Source: UBA1672 sp963977495
GTDB lineage: Bacteria; Pseudomonadota; Alphaproteobacteria; Micavibrionales; Micavibrionaceae
Direction of reading: 5' to 3'
Assembly: GCA_963977495.1 (NCBI GenBank)
Contig: CAXBOT010000003.1
Coordinates: 124,001-188,000, forward strand
Length of the DNA stretch: 64,000 nt
The number at the start of each line of letters is the position of its first letter. The first letter of the stretch is position 1. The notes under the pieces were generated by a model that had not been told where the DNA came from, searched no databases, and worked only from the letters and a program-made list of their open reading frames with translations. The position numbers and the translations under genes were made by a program. Positions 43,707 through 52,011 of the stretch are shown in pieces.

Positions 43707-44696
43707 TCAACCGCTCAAACGGTTGCCGGGGAAATGTGCCAGGCGGTGCAAGACTTCATCAAGCTGATCCAGTGATTTAAACTCCACCGAGAGCTTGCCG
43801 CTTTTGCCGTCGGCGCTGTCGATGCTGACCTGCATACCGAGCGCGTTGCTGATGTCATTTTCCAGCGCAATCGTATCGGCATCTTTCGTGGCCTTGGGCT
43901 GGGTTAATGGTCTGGGGCGAGATTTCTGCTCAACGCCCTTTTTATCGGCTGCAAATTTTTCCGTCTGGCGCACGCTCAAACCCTTGGCGATTACCTGTTT
44001 GGCCAACGCTTCGGGATCGTGCGCGGTGATCAAGGCGCGGGCATGTCCCATCGTCAAATCACCCGCACTCAGATGTGCCTGCACTGTGCTGGGCAGGTTC
44101 AAAAGGCGCACCATATTGGTGATGTGCGGGCGGCTTTTGCCCACGGCCTTTGCCAGCTCTTCTTGAGTCTGGTTATAATCTTCCAGCAATTTCTGATAGC
44201 CCATCGCCTCATCAATCGGGTCGAGATCTTCGCGCTGAAGGTTTTCAATCAAGGCGATTTTAAACGCATCCAGTTCGCTGATATCCAGAATGATAACCGG
44301 CAAATCATGGAGCTGCGCCCGTTGCGCCGCGCGCCAGCGACGCTCCCCCGCGATGATCTCATAATGATCGGCATTCTCGGGGTCTTCACGCACCAATAAC
44401 GGTTGCAACACACCATATTGCGCAATAGAGCTCGCCAATTCATTGATGCTGTCATCACTGAAAATACGGCGTGGCTGGAACGGACTGGGATAAAGCTGTT
44501 CCACACCAACGGTATAGCGCGGGCGCGCATCCGATGGCTCGTTTTGAATGCGCTGCTCAATCTCTTCGATCACGGCGCTGGTTTCTTCGTCGTCAAACAA
44601 CGCGTTCAGGCCGCGGCCTAATCCCTGTAATCCATCATGGCTTGACTCGTCTTCCGTGTCATCAAGTGTAATGTCTAAATCTTCAATCATACTCAT
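43707..44696 (-). CDS. parB: Chromosome-partitioning protein ParB
   Basis: A 329-residue CTP-dependent DNA-clamp protein that loads at parS. Features are the ParA-contact N-terminus (GLGRGLNALFDDEE), the CTPase motifs (PFQPRRIF near 75, GERRWRAAQRA near 117), the helix-turn-helix TQEELAKAVGKSRPHITNMVRLL near 160, and the C-terminal dimer domain. It overlaps the parA stop by a few bases. Two candidate parS sites lie at 51519 and 54195. holA, often its neighbour, is about 30 kb away here. Confidence 0.97.
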   Translation of the reverse strand: MSMIEDLDITLDDTEDESSHDGLQGLGRGLNALFDDEETSAVIEEIEQRIQNEPSDARPRYTVGVEQLYPSPFQPRRIFSDDSINELASSIAQYGVLQPLLVREDPENADHYEIIAGERRWRAAQRAQLHDLPVIILDISELDAFKIALIENLQREDLDPIDEAMGYQKLLEDYNQTQEELAKAVGKSRPHITNMVRLLNLPSTVQAHLSAGDLTMGHARALITAHDPEALAKQVIAKGLSVRQTEKFAADKKGVEQKSRPRPLTQPKATKDADTIALENDISNALGMQVSIDSADGKSGKLSVEFKSLDQLDEVLHRLAHFPGNRLSG

Positions 44697-45502
44697 GCTA
44701 CCTCTGCTTGGTTGTATTGTTCTTTTTCTCTATTCAATATTTCGCGTGCCAATTTTATATAAGCCTGCGCGCCTGTGCTTTTCATGTCATACACCAACGC
44801 GGGCAAGCCGTAAGACGGTGCCTCTGACAAGCGGACATTGCGCGGGATGGTCGTGTTATAGACCTTCTCCTTGAAATATCCGCGCACATCATCGGCGACC
44901 AACTTGGTAATTCGGTTGCGCTTATCATACATGGTTAAAACAATGCCGTGAATATCCAGCGCGGGATTATAATGTTTTTGTACCAACTTCACAGTCTTGG
45001 TGAGCTGGCTTAACCCCTCCAGCGCGAAAAACTCACACTGCAACGGCACGATAATGGACTGCGCCGCGCTTAACGCGTTTAACGTCAGAAAGTTCAATGA
45101 GGGCGGACAATCAATAACGATGTAGTCATAGCCAGCCACACTCGACAAAGCCCGCTTTAAGCGTGATTCACGTTCCTTGGCACTGGAAAGCTCAACATCC
45201 GCCCCTGATAAATGAACAGAAGACGGCATGATCGATAAACGCGGCACTTTGGTTTTTAAAATCGCCTCTGCGGCGCTCACCCGATCAAACAACACGTCAT
45301 AGACCGAATGCTTCACCACAGAGCGGCGAATGCCAAGCCCCGTTCCCGCATTGCCTTGCGGGTCCATATCAATCAACAAAACATTATGCCCCATCGCGCT
45401 GAATGCGGTGGCCAGATTAACGGATGTCGTTGTCTTGCCCACACCGCCCTTTTGGTTGGTGATGGCAAAAATTCTGGGGGATTGCGGTGAAGATCTAGGC
45501 AT
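44693..45502 (-). CDS. parA: Chromosome-partitioning ATPase ParA
   Basis: A 269-residue Walker-type ATPase that moves ParB-parS complexes. It has the deviant Walker A KGGVGKTTTSVNLA, the LLIDMDPQGNAGTGLG switch and the YDYIVIDCPPSLNFL Walker B. It lacks the N-terminal helix-turn-helix of plasmid ParA, so it is the chromosomal type. I use the ATG at 45502, with AGG upstream, rather than an in-frame TTG eight codons earlier. parB follows with an overlapping start. Unknown/metabolic genes (carbonic anhydrase, hydrolase) separate it from rsmG. Confidence 0.96.
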   Translation of the reverse strand: MPRSSPQSPRIFAITNQKGGVGKTTTSVNLATAFSAMGHNVLLIDMDPQGNAGTGLGIRRSVVKHSVYDVLFDRVSAAEAILKTKVPRLSIMPSSVHLSGADVELSSAKERESRLKRALSSVAGYDYIVIDCPPSLNFLTLNALSAAQSIIVPLQCEFFALEGLSQLTKTVKLVQKHYNPALDIHGIVLTMYDKRNRITKLVADDVRGYFKEKVYNTTIPRNVRLSEAPSYGLPALVYDMKSTGAQAYIKLAREILNREKEQYNQAEVA

Positions 45503-45687
45503 TACAGACCTGTTGGTTGAACTCAAAAAAAGACATAGAATCGGGGCTTGTGACCCCTATGATACGAATTATTAGAATAAAAACCAACTGAATTTTCCTC
45601 AGGCTGTGCATAACCCATACGCGATATTGACATCGGATTCATTTCAAGCTCTTGTAACTTCACAGGAAAATAAAAGAGGATACGCCT

Positions 45688-46317
45688 ATGAAAAATCTTG
45701 AAAAACTTGTTTCCGGATATAAAAAATTTCTCAAACATGACGACACAAGCCGCATCCGCACACTCGCCATAGAAGGGCAATCGCCCAAAGTCATGGTGAT
45801 TGGTTGCAGCGACTCCCGTGTGAACCCTGATTTAATTTTCAATGCTGTACCAGGTGATTTATTCGTCGTGCGCAATATCGCAAGCCTTGTCCCGCCATTT
45901 GAGCTGGATGAAGCATCCCACGGGACGAGCGCCGCCCTCGAATTTGCTGTCAAAACCCTGAATGTTGCCCATATCGTTATTCTGGGGCACAGCATTTGCG
46001 GCGGTGTACGGGCATGTTGTGATGGTATGGACGGGCATGAAATTGAGGGCATATTCCTGCCGAAATGGACATCAATCATTAATAATTGTGCGCAGGCGGT
46101 GCGCGCCGAAAACCCCGATGTGGACGATGCGACGCTGACCCAAAAGGTCGAACATGCATCGATTAAAAATTCGCTGAAAAATCTGCTCGACTTCCCTTTT
46201 GTTGTGGAAGCCCTGAACGCGGGGCGCCTGCAAGTTCATGGTGCTTATTTCGATATCAGAGAAGCGCAGCTTTATGCGCTGGATAAAGAAACCGACAGCT
46301 TCAAGGCGATAGAGTAG
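45688..46317 (+). CDS. Beta-class carbonic anhydrase
   Basis: A 209-residue zinc enzyme that interconverts CO2 and bicarbonate. The metal and catalytic residues are C40-S-D42-S-R44 and H101-S-I-C104 (GHSICGGV). PGDLFVVRNIA is the usual oligomer motif. AGAGGA lies before the ATG. It is divergent from parA, and its last 17 bases overlap the convergent hydrolase gene. Its placement inside the rsmG-parA block is unusual. Confidence 0.95.
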   Translation: MKNLEKLVSGYKKFLKHDDTSRIRTLAIEGQSPKVMVIGCSDSRVNPDLIFNAVPGDLFVVRNIASLVPPFELDEASHGTSAALEFAVKTLNVAHIVILGHSICGGVRACCDGMDGHEIEGIFLPKWTSIINNCAQAVRAENPDVDDATLTQKVEHASIKNSLKNLLDFPFVVEALNAGRLQVHGAYFDIREAQLYALDKETDSFKAIE

Positions 46318-47161
46318 AATCCGCAAGCCAGCGTGCAATCGTTTCAATATGATCGATCTGCATTAAATTCGGCACATGCCCGCATGCATCAAACACCACC
46401 ATATCCATGCGCGGGCCTGTGTACAGGGCTTGCATTTGCTCTGCCGTTGCTGCGGGCAGGATCACCGATTGCCCGCCACGGATCAGCAAGAATGGTTGTT
46501 TGATATGTTCCCAAAGCGCCCATAAATCAACGGCTTCATTTTGATCAGGCAACGCCGCGCCGATGGCTGCGTCATAATGCATGGCATAGTCCCCATCCGC
46601 GCCCTGTGCGATGTTATGCGCGATCAAATGATCCCAAATACGTTGATCTGTAATCCCCCACGCCGCGCACCGTTTCTTAAAAAAGGTAATGGCTTCGTCC
46701 TTGGTCTTATAGACCGTTGGTGCTTTTGCCAGTGCGCTGACATGATCGAGCGCCGCGCCCGAGATTTCCGCGCCGATATCAACAATGATAAGGCGATCAA
46801 TCTGAACCCCTTCAAAATTATGCAGCGACATCCCCAGCATCCCGCCGAGCGACACACCCAGCCAGTCAAACGCCGCGCCATGGGTGACATGGGCAATCAA
46901 GGCAAGGCAAAACGGAATGTAGCTTGGCGGGCTATAGAGTGCCTGATCGGTGAAATAATCACTCCGTCCGCGTCCGGGCAAATCCATGGCAATCACGCGA
47001 TATCCCTGATCCGCCATCACCTGCGCCAGAAAATCATAATCCCGCCCATTAGACAGCAACCCATGCACACAAAACAGCACTTTGCCATCCTTCGCGCCTG
47101 TGTCCGTATAGGCGATTTTAAACCCGCCAACGTCTAATATGTGTTGTTCAATCTCATACAT
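46301..47161 (-). CDS. Alpha/beta-hydrolase
   Basis: A 286-residue hydrolase of the alpha/beta fold. The oxyanion loop is LFCVHGLLSNGRDYD, the nucleophile serine is in DWLGVSLGGMLGM (near 103), the aspartate lies after LLIRGGQSVILP, and the histidine is in FDACGHVPNLMQ near 265. The substrate is unknown; esterases and lyases share this pattern. Its start overlaps the end of rsmG by eight bases, so it is translationally coupled to it. Confidence 0.88.
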   Translation of the reverse strand: MYEIEQHILDVGGFKIAYTDTGAKDGKVLFCVHGLLSNGRDYDFLAQVMADQGYRVIAMDLPGRGRSDYFTDQALYSPPSYIPFCLALIAHVTHGAAFDWLGVSLGGMLGMSLHNFEGVQIDRLIIVDIGAEISGAALDHVSALAKAPTVYKTKDEAITFFKKRCAAWGITDQRIWDHLIAHNIAQGADGDYAMHYDAAIGAALPDQNEAVDLWALWEHIKQPFLLIRGGQSVILPAATAEQMQALYTGPRMDMVVFDACGHVPNLMQIDHIETIARWLADSTLSP

Positions 47162-47777
47162 AATGGTGCACCGTTAAAATCTTCGCCTCTGAATCCGTTA
47201 TGCTCGGATGGCTTTGCACATCAAATTTATACGTCTTACGGGCGAGTGCGATTTCTTCTTCGGCGCGGCCGCCCTTCATAAAGCAAAAGATCATCTCGGG
47301 GTTTTGCTCTACCCATGGCAGGCAATAATCGAACAATTTATCCAGCGAGGCCAAAGCCCGCGCCGTAACAAAATCAGGGGTAAAATCACCCGTTACATCT
47401 TCTACGCGCTTGGTATGGATGGTCACGTTTTGCGCGCCGGTCTCACGTACAACGGTGCGCATAAACTGCCCCTTGCGCTCATCAGATTCAACAAGATGCG
47501 TTTCTATATCAGGGCGCATCAAGGCGACAACCAACCCCGGAAAGCCGCCGCCGCACCCTAAATCAGCATAAATCTTGGTTTGATCGGGAACAAAACGTAC
47601 CATTTGCGCGGAATCAATGACATGGCGATGCCAGCTCTCATTGATGGTCTTGGGCGATACCAGATTGATCGCCTTATTCCACTTCACCAACAAAGTTTGA
47701 TACAGCTCTATTTGCGCGAACACATCGTCCGTCACGTCAAATAATTCTCTGAAATTATCTTTGGTATAAAGCGTCAT
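47154..47777 (-). CDS. rsmG: 16S rRNA m7G527 methyltransferase RsmG
   Basis: A 207-residue SAM-dependent enzyme that methylates the 530 loop of 16S rRNA. WHRHVIDSAQMVRFV and the SAM loop YADLGCGGGFPGLVVAL match the family. Later HLVESDERKGQFMRTVVRE and VTARALASLDKLFDY are also typical. It starts eight bases after mnmG ends, the classical gidA-gidB order. Confidence 0.96.
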   Translation of the reverse strand: MTLYTKDNFRELFDVTDDVFAQIELYQTLLVKWNKAINLVSPKTINESWHRHVIDSAQMVRFVPDQTKIYADLGCGGGFPGLVVALMRPDIETHLVESDERKGQFMRTVVRETGAQNVTIHTKRVEDVTGDFTPDFVTARALASLDKLFDYCLPWVEQNPEMIFCFMKGGRAEEEIALARKTYKFDVQSHPSITDSEAKILTVHHYV

Positions 47778-47785
47778 ACTATCCC

Positions 47786-49684
47786 TTACGCCGCGTCTGC
47801 TTTTTTAGAGGGTTTTTTGACGTAACGCAAAAGTGCAATCACCGCCGCAGGGGTAACACCCGGAATGCGCGCGGCTTCGCCCAAAGTGGTGGGATTAACC
47901 TGCTCCAGCTTTTGGCGTATTTCATTGGACAGACTGCCGACCTGCGCATAATCCAGCGTCTTGGGCAGCACCAAATTCTCATCCTTGCGGAAGGCCGCAA
48001 TATCGGCGTCATGGCGATCCATATAGCCCGCATACAGGGAATCAATTTCCAACTGCGTACGGATATCGGCAGGCACGCTTTCCAGCTCCGGCCAGAGGAT
48101 GGCAAGATCCGCCCATGTGATATTCGGGTAAGACAACAGATCAGACGCTGTGCGGCGCACGCCATCTTTATTGACCTTCAGCCCCTTATCTTCCAGTGCG
48201 TTTGGTGTGGCCTGCAAGCCTTTCACCAGATCACGCCCATGCGTTAGAGCCTGTGATTTCGCGCTCCAAACTGCCGCGCGCTGCGCCCCGACACAGCCCA
48301 TCGCAATGCCCTTATCCGTCAAACGCTGATCGGCATTATCCGCGCGCAACCGCAACCGATATTCCGCGCGTGAGGTAAACATGCGGTAAGGCTCGGGCGC
48401 GCCTCGGGTGGTTAAATCATCAATCAACACCCCGATATAGGCATCGGCGCGATCCAGAATAAAAGTTTCGGCCTCATCGCGCGTTTTATCATTATTCAGC
48501 GCCGCGGCCTGTTTTGCGGCGTTAATGCCCGCCATCAAACCTTGTGCGGCGGCTTCTTCGTACCCTGTCGTGCCGTTAATCTGCCCCGCCAGAAACAGCC
48601 CCGCAATGCGCTTGGTTTCCAGTGTCTTTTTCAAATCACGCGGATCAACATAGTCATACTCAATCGCATAACCCCACTCAATCACCTCGACCTTTTCCAG
48701 CCCCTTGATGGAGTGAATAAGCGCGTCTTGCACATCAATCGGCAAGGATGTTGAAATGCCGTTTGGATAGACTGTGTGATCGTCCAGCCCCTCTGGCTCC
48801 AGAAAAATCTGATGGCGCGGCTTATCGGCAAAGCGATTGACTTTATCCTCAATAGACGGGCAATAGCGCGGCCCTGTCGATTGGATCTGCCCCGAATACA
48901 TCGGTGAGCGCGTTAGGTTCTGCGCAATGATCTCATGCGTTTTTTCATTGGTATAGGTGATATAACACGGAATTTGCGGCACTGTGATTGTGTCATTCAG
49001 ATATGAAAACGGCACGGGTTGCGCATCGCCTTGTTGTTCCTCCAGAATATCCCAATCAATCGTGCGCCCGTCAAGGCGTGCCGGCGTTCCTGTTTTTAAC
49101 CGCCCAAGGGGAAATTCCAGACGCTCCAGCGTTTCTGCCAAGCCAATGGTCGGCGCTTCGCCAACGCGGCCTGCTGGCGTGGTTTCTTCGCCGCGATGGA
49201 TCAGACCACGCAAAAACGTCCCCGTGGTCAGCACAACGCCATGACAGGGCAATGTGCGCCCGTCCAGCGTCTTTAAACCGCAGATTGCACCATCACCATC
49301 CAGCAGCAAATCATCCGCCGCCCCTTCGACAAGCGATAAATTCGGATATTCCCCCAACATGGCCTGCATGGCCTCACGGTAAAGCTTACGATCTGCCTGC
49401 GCGCGCGGGCCACGAACGGCAGGGCCTTTGGAGGCATTAAGCATGCGGAACTGTATGCCCGCCTGATCAATGATCCGCGCCATCACACCGTCCAGCGCAT
49501 CAATCTCGCGCACCAGATGGCCTTTGCCCAAACCGCCAATCGCCGGATTACAGGACATCGCGCCAATCGTGTCGAGCTTATGCGTCAACAACGCCGTCTT
49601 CGCGCCTGCGCGCGCGCTCGCCGCTGCCGCCTCGCACCCTGCGTGACCGCCGCCGACTACTATGATATCGAATGCCATATCCAT
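47786..49684 (-). CDS. mnmG: tRNA uridine 5-carboxymethylaminomethyl modification enzyme MnmG
   Basis: A 632-residue FAD enzyme that works with MnmE on wobble uridine 34. Motifs are the N-terminal FAD fold IIVVGGGHAGCEAAAASARAG, SCNPAIGGLGKGHLVREIDAL, LTTGTFLRGLIHRGEE and GLFLAGQINGTTGYEEAAAQG. The precise start is ambiguous. ATGs at 49699, 49684 and 49678 are in frame; I use 49684, but all give the same fold. The gene is separated from mnmE by a divergent unknown gene. Confidence 0.96.
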   Translation of the reverse strand: MDMAFDIIVVGGGHAGCEAAAASARAGAKTALLTHKLDTIGAMSCNPAIGGLGKGHLVREIDALDGVMARIIDQAGIQFRMLNASKGPAVRGPRAQADRKLYREAMQAMLGEYPNLSLVEGAADDLLLDGDGAICGLKTLDGRTLPCHGVVLTTGTFLRGLIHRGEETTPAGRVGEAPTIGLAETLERLEFPLGRLKTGTPARLDGRTIDWDILEEQQGDAQPVPFSYLNDTITVPQIPCYITYTNEKTHEIIAQNLTRSPMYSGQIQSTGPRYCPSIEDKVNRFADKPRHQIFLEPEGLDDHTVYPNGISTSLPIDVQDALIHSIKGLEKVEVIEWGYAIEYDYVDPRDLKKTLETKRIAGLFLAGQINGTTGYEEAAAQGLMAGINAAKQAAALNNDKTRDEAETFILDRADAYIGVLIDDLTTRGAPEPYRMFTSRAEYRLRLRADNADQRLTDKGIAMGCVGAQRAAVWSAKSQALTHGRDLVKGLQATPNALEDKGLKVNKDGVRRTASDLLSYPNITWADLAILWPELESVPADIRTQLEIDSLYAGYMDRHDADIAAFRKDENLVLPKTLDYAQVGSLSNEIRQKLEQVNPTTLGEAARIPGVTPAAVIALLRYVKKPSKKADAA

Positions 49685-49803
49685 CACTTTAAAATCCATA
49701 TTCTTCTGGCGCGTTATACATTTTTCTTGCATACTTTTCCACTAAAGATTTAATTATGGTTAATTAGAACCATAGGTATAACACAAAACTAGGTACGAGA
49801 ATT

Positions 49804-50325
49804 ATGGGATTTGACGATATATCAAAGGCTTTAAACGGTGTTTGGGAATATGCCTCAAACGAATCAGAGCATTTGTTAAAATGGATGGATGATGTTTATC
49901 ACGGTGCGCACCACGCACATGACGATCCTGCGCAGGAAAACTCCCAAGAGAGCCTGCAACGCCTAAAAGATCAATTCGAAGAGCACTTTGGCAAGGACGG
50001 CAATCTGCATTTGGCAACCGTTGCGACCGACCCTGAATTTAATGGTGCGGGCAAGGATAACGAAGAAGATTATTACCCCGGCCTACATTTCTCCCTACCG
50101 CTTGCCTTATATTTGGCGCGGCGGACACTAGACACGCATGAGCCCGAAAAAGCTTATGAATTATTTATCGATCATGTTGATCAATTGGTGGAGAAACAAG
50201 ACGCCACAATCACCCATTATCCGACAGCGGCGCATCTTGAAGAGATTTGCGCCCCGCATATTGACGCGCTTCAAAACCAACCGGAATTAGAAGGCACAGA
50301 GCATGATGATCACCGTCCCGCCTAA
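49804..50325 (+). CDS. Unknown acidic protein between mnmG and mnmE
   Basis: A 173-residue soluble protein, rich in Asp, Glu and His (HGAHHAHDDPAQE near 35). Helical segments include YYPGLHFSLPLALYLARRTLD and KAYELFIDHVDQLVEKQD. It is transcribed against both neighbours and is convergent with mnmE (20 bases). It breaks an otherwise conserved mnmE-mnmG pair. No family is recognised. Confidence 0.55.
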   Translation: MGFDDISKALNGVWEYASNESEHLLKWMDDVYHGAHHAHDDPAQENSQESLQRLKDQFEEHFGKDGNLHLATVATDPEFNGAGKDNEEDYYPGLHFSLPLALYLARRTLDTHEPEKAYELFIDHVDQLVEKQDATITHYPTAAHLEEICAPHIDALQNQPELEGTEHDDHRPA

Positions 50326-50345
50326 AGCGGCGCGCGCGGTTATCC

Positions 50346-51692
50346 TTACTTTCCGATACAAAAATCCCTAAATACAACGTCGAGTAAATCCTCAACATCA
50401 ACCTTGCCCGTGATCCGCCCGACATGGCGAATGGCAAGGCGTAAATCCTCTGCCGTTAATTCGGGTAAGGCCGCGTGCAAGCTCCGCTCCAGTGATTCCT
50501 GACAATCATTCAAGGCATCGCGGTGACGTTGCCGCGTAAGGGATGGTGCTTCGGCTCTACCGCCAACAAGCACGTCGATCATCTGTGCCAAGGCCGCCAA
50601 AAATTCCGTCATACCCACCTGACTGGTTACGGAGATACGCAGCGGATTATCAGGATGTTGCAGCTTCAGCGCGCCGTCGGCTTTATTGATCACCGCCATG
50701 GTATGGGCATGGTCGCGCGTTTCCAGATCATAACTGTGCGTATCCAAATCTTCTTGCGTGCCGTCATAGACAATCACGCGAATATCAGCCTCTTGTGCGA
50801 CCTTGAGCGCGCGGCGTATGCCTTCTGATTCAATGGAATCCTGCCCCGCCGTGCCGATTTGATCCGGCCTTAATCCGGCGGTATCTGATAAAATAACGGG
50901 GTATCCGGCAATATCCAAATGCGCCTCGATCACATCGCGGGTTGTGCCTGCCATATTGGAAACAATGGCGACATCACGCTGTACCAAGGCATTCACAAGG
51001 CTGGATTTCCCAACATTGGGCGCACCAATGACAGCGACGCGCACACCGTCACGCAAACGCTCACCGCGCCGATTATCGTTCAAATGTTCTCGTATTTCTG
51101 TGCGCAGCGCCTCAACTTGGGGGCTGATCTGGGCGAGTACGTCAATCTCCAAATCTTCATCGGGGAATTCCAGCTCGGCCTCAACATGGGCAAGAATGCG
51201 CGTCAGACGATCGCGCCAACCATCATAAATATCCCCCAGAGCGCCGCCCATTTGTGATAAAGCTTGTTGTTTTTGCAGGGTGGTTTCGGCATGAATCAAA
51301 TCGGCGACCGCTTCGGCCTCGGTCAGATCCATCTTGCCGTTTTCAAAGGCGCGGCGGGTAAATTCCCCCGGCTCTGCCATGCGGTGATGATCAAATGTTG
51401 AAAGCGCATCCAGCACATCGCGCACTACCGCCCCGCCGCCATGCACATGATACTCAACGACATCTTCGCCTGTGTAGCTGTGGGGGGATTGGAACGCGAT
51501 CACAAGCGCATGGTCGAGTGTTTCACGTGAAACGGGACGTATGAGATTGCATAAAATCGCTTTGCGATACGGTATATCCCGCCCCGCGCTTAATGCCTGT
51601 AGGCTTGTCAAAGCATGCTCACCCGATACGCGGATCACGGCAACACCGGATTGCCCGCGCGCACTGGCCAGCGCATAGATCGTATCAGTCAT
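50346..51692 (-). CDS. mnmE: tRNA modification GTPase MnmE
   Basis: A 448-residue potassium-activated GTPase, partner of MnmG. The formyl-THF-binding N-terminal domain (TIYALASARGQSGVAVIRVSG, SYTGEDVVEYHVHGG) precedes the inserted G domain. That domain has G1 GAPNVGKSSLVN, G2 GTTRD, G3 DTAGLR and G4 NKAD. The C-terminal signature FRDFCIGK holds the conserved cysteine. Its first bases overlap the stop of the DUF6489 gene upstream. The ParB-binding palindrome at 51519-51534 lies inside its coding sequence. Confidence 0.97.
   Translation of the reverse strand: MTDTIYALASARGQSGVAVIRVSGEHALTSLQALSAGRDIPYRKAILCNLIRPVSRETLDHALVIAFQSPHSYTGEDVVEYHVHGGGAVVRDVLDALSTFDHHRMAEPGEFTRRAFENGKMDLTEAEAVADLIHAETTLQKQQALSQMGGALGDIYDGWRDRLTRILAHVEAELEFPDEDLEIDVLAQISPQVEALRTEIREHLNDNRRGERLRDGVRVAVIGAPNVGKSSLVNALVQRDVAIVSNMAGTTRDVIEAHLDIAGYPVILSDTAGLRPDQIGTAGQDSIESEGIRRALKVAQEADIRVIVYDGTQEDLDTHSYDLETRDHAHTMAVINKADGALKLQHPDNPLRISVTSQVGMTEFLAALAQMIDVLVGGRAEAPSLTRQRHRDALNDCQESLERSLHAALPELTAEDLRLAIRHVGRITGKVDVEDLLDVVFRDFCIGK
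51519..51534. promoter_or_regulatory. Candidate parS site (ParB-binding) inside mnmE
   Basis: TGTTTCACGTGAAACG matches the universal parS consensus TGTTTCACGTGAAACA at 15 of 16 positions; the inner 14 bases form a perfect palindrome. It lies in the mnmE coding sequence, about 7 kb from parB and about 8.5 kb from the candidate origin, which is the expected range for alphaproteobacterial centromeres. Confidence 0.85.
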
Positions 51693-51942
51693 TGTCTTGT
51701 GGATTCTCCGGCATTTTCACACCCATCTGCGACCAGAACATTTTCTGCATCTCGCCAAGCCCTTGTATTGTGGCAGGCATCCATGTTTTGACCATCTCTT
51801 CAGGGCTGAGGTTGCGCATATTCTCCTGCAAACGCTCTTCAAGCTCCTCCATCATGCGTTCCTGCATCGGGGCAACATTGGGAAGGCCAACAAAGGCGCG
51901 GGCTTCTTCGGGTGTGCATTCAATATCAAATTTGAATTTCAT
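51685..51942 (-). CDS. DUF6489 small protein
   Basis: An 85-residue protein. KFKFDIECTPEEARAFVGLPNVAPMQ and MVKTWMPATIQGLGEMQKMFWSQM match the DUF6489 family of small alphaproteobacterial proteins, which sit next to phasin-like or mnmE genes. Its function is unknown. The stop overlaps the mnmE start by eight bases, so it is translated together with mnmE. Confidence 0.8.
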   Translation of the reverse strand: MKFKFDIECTPEEARAFVGLPNVAPMQERMMEELEERLQENMRNLSPEEMVKTWMPATIQGLGEMQKMFWSQMGVKMPENPQDND

Positions 51943-52011
51943 TGTTTCGTATCCATAGATTGAGTAAGGTATATATCTACATAGTTATACAGATTTTTGG
52001 AGAAGACGCCA

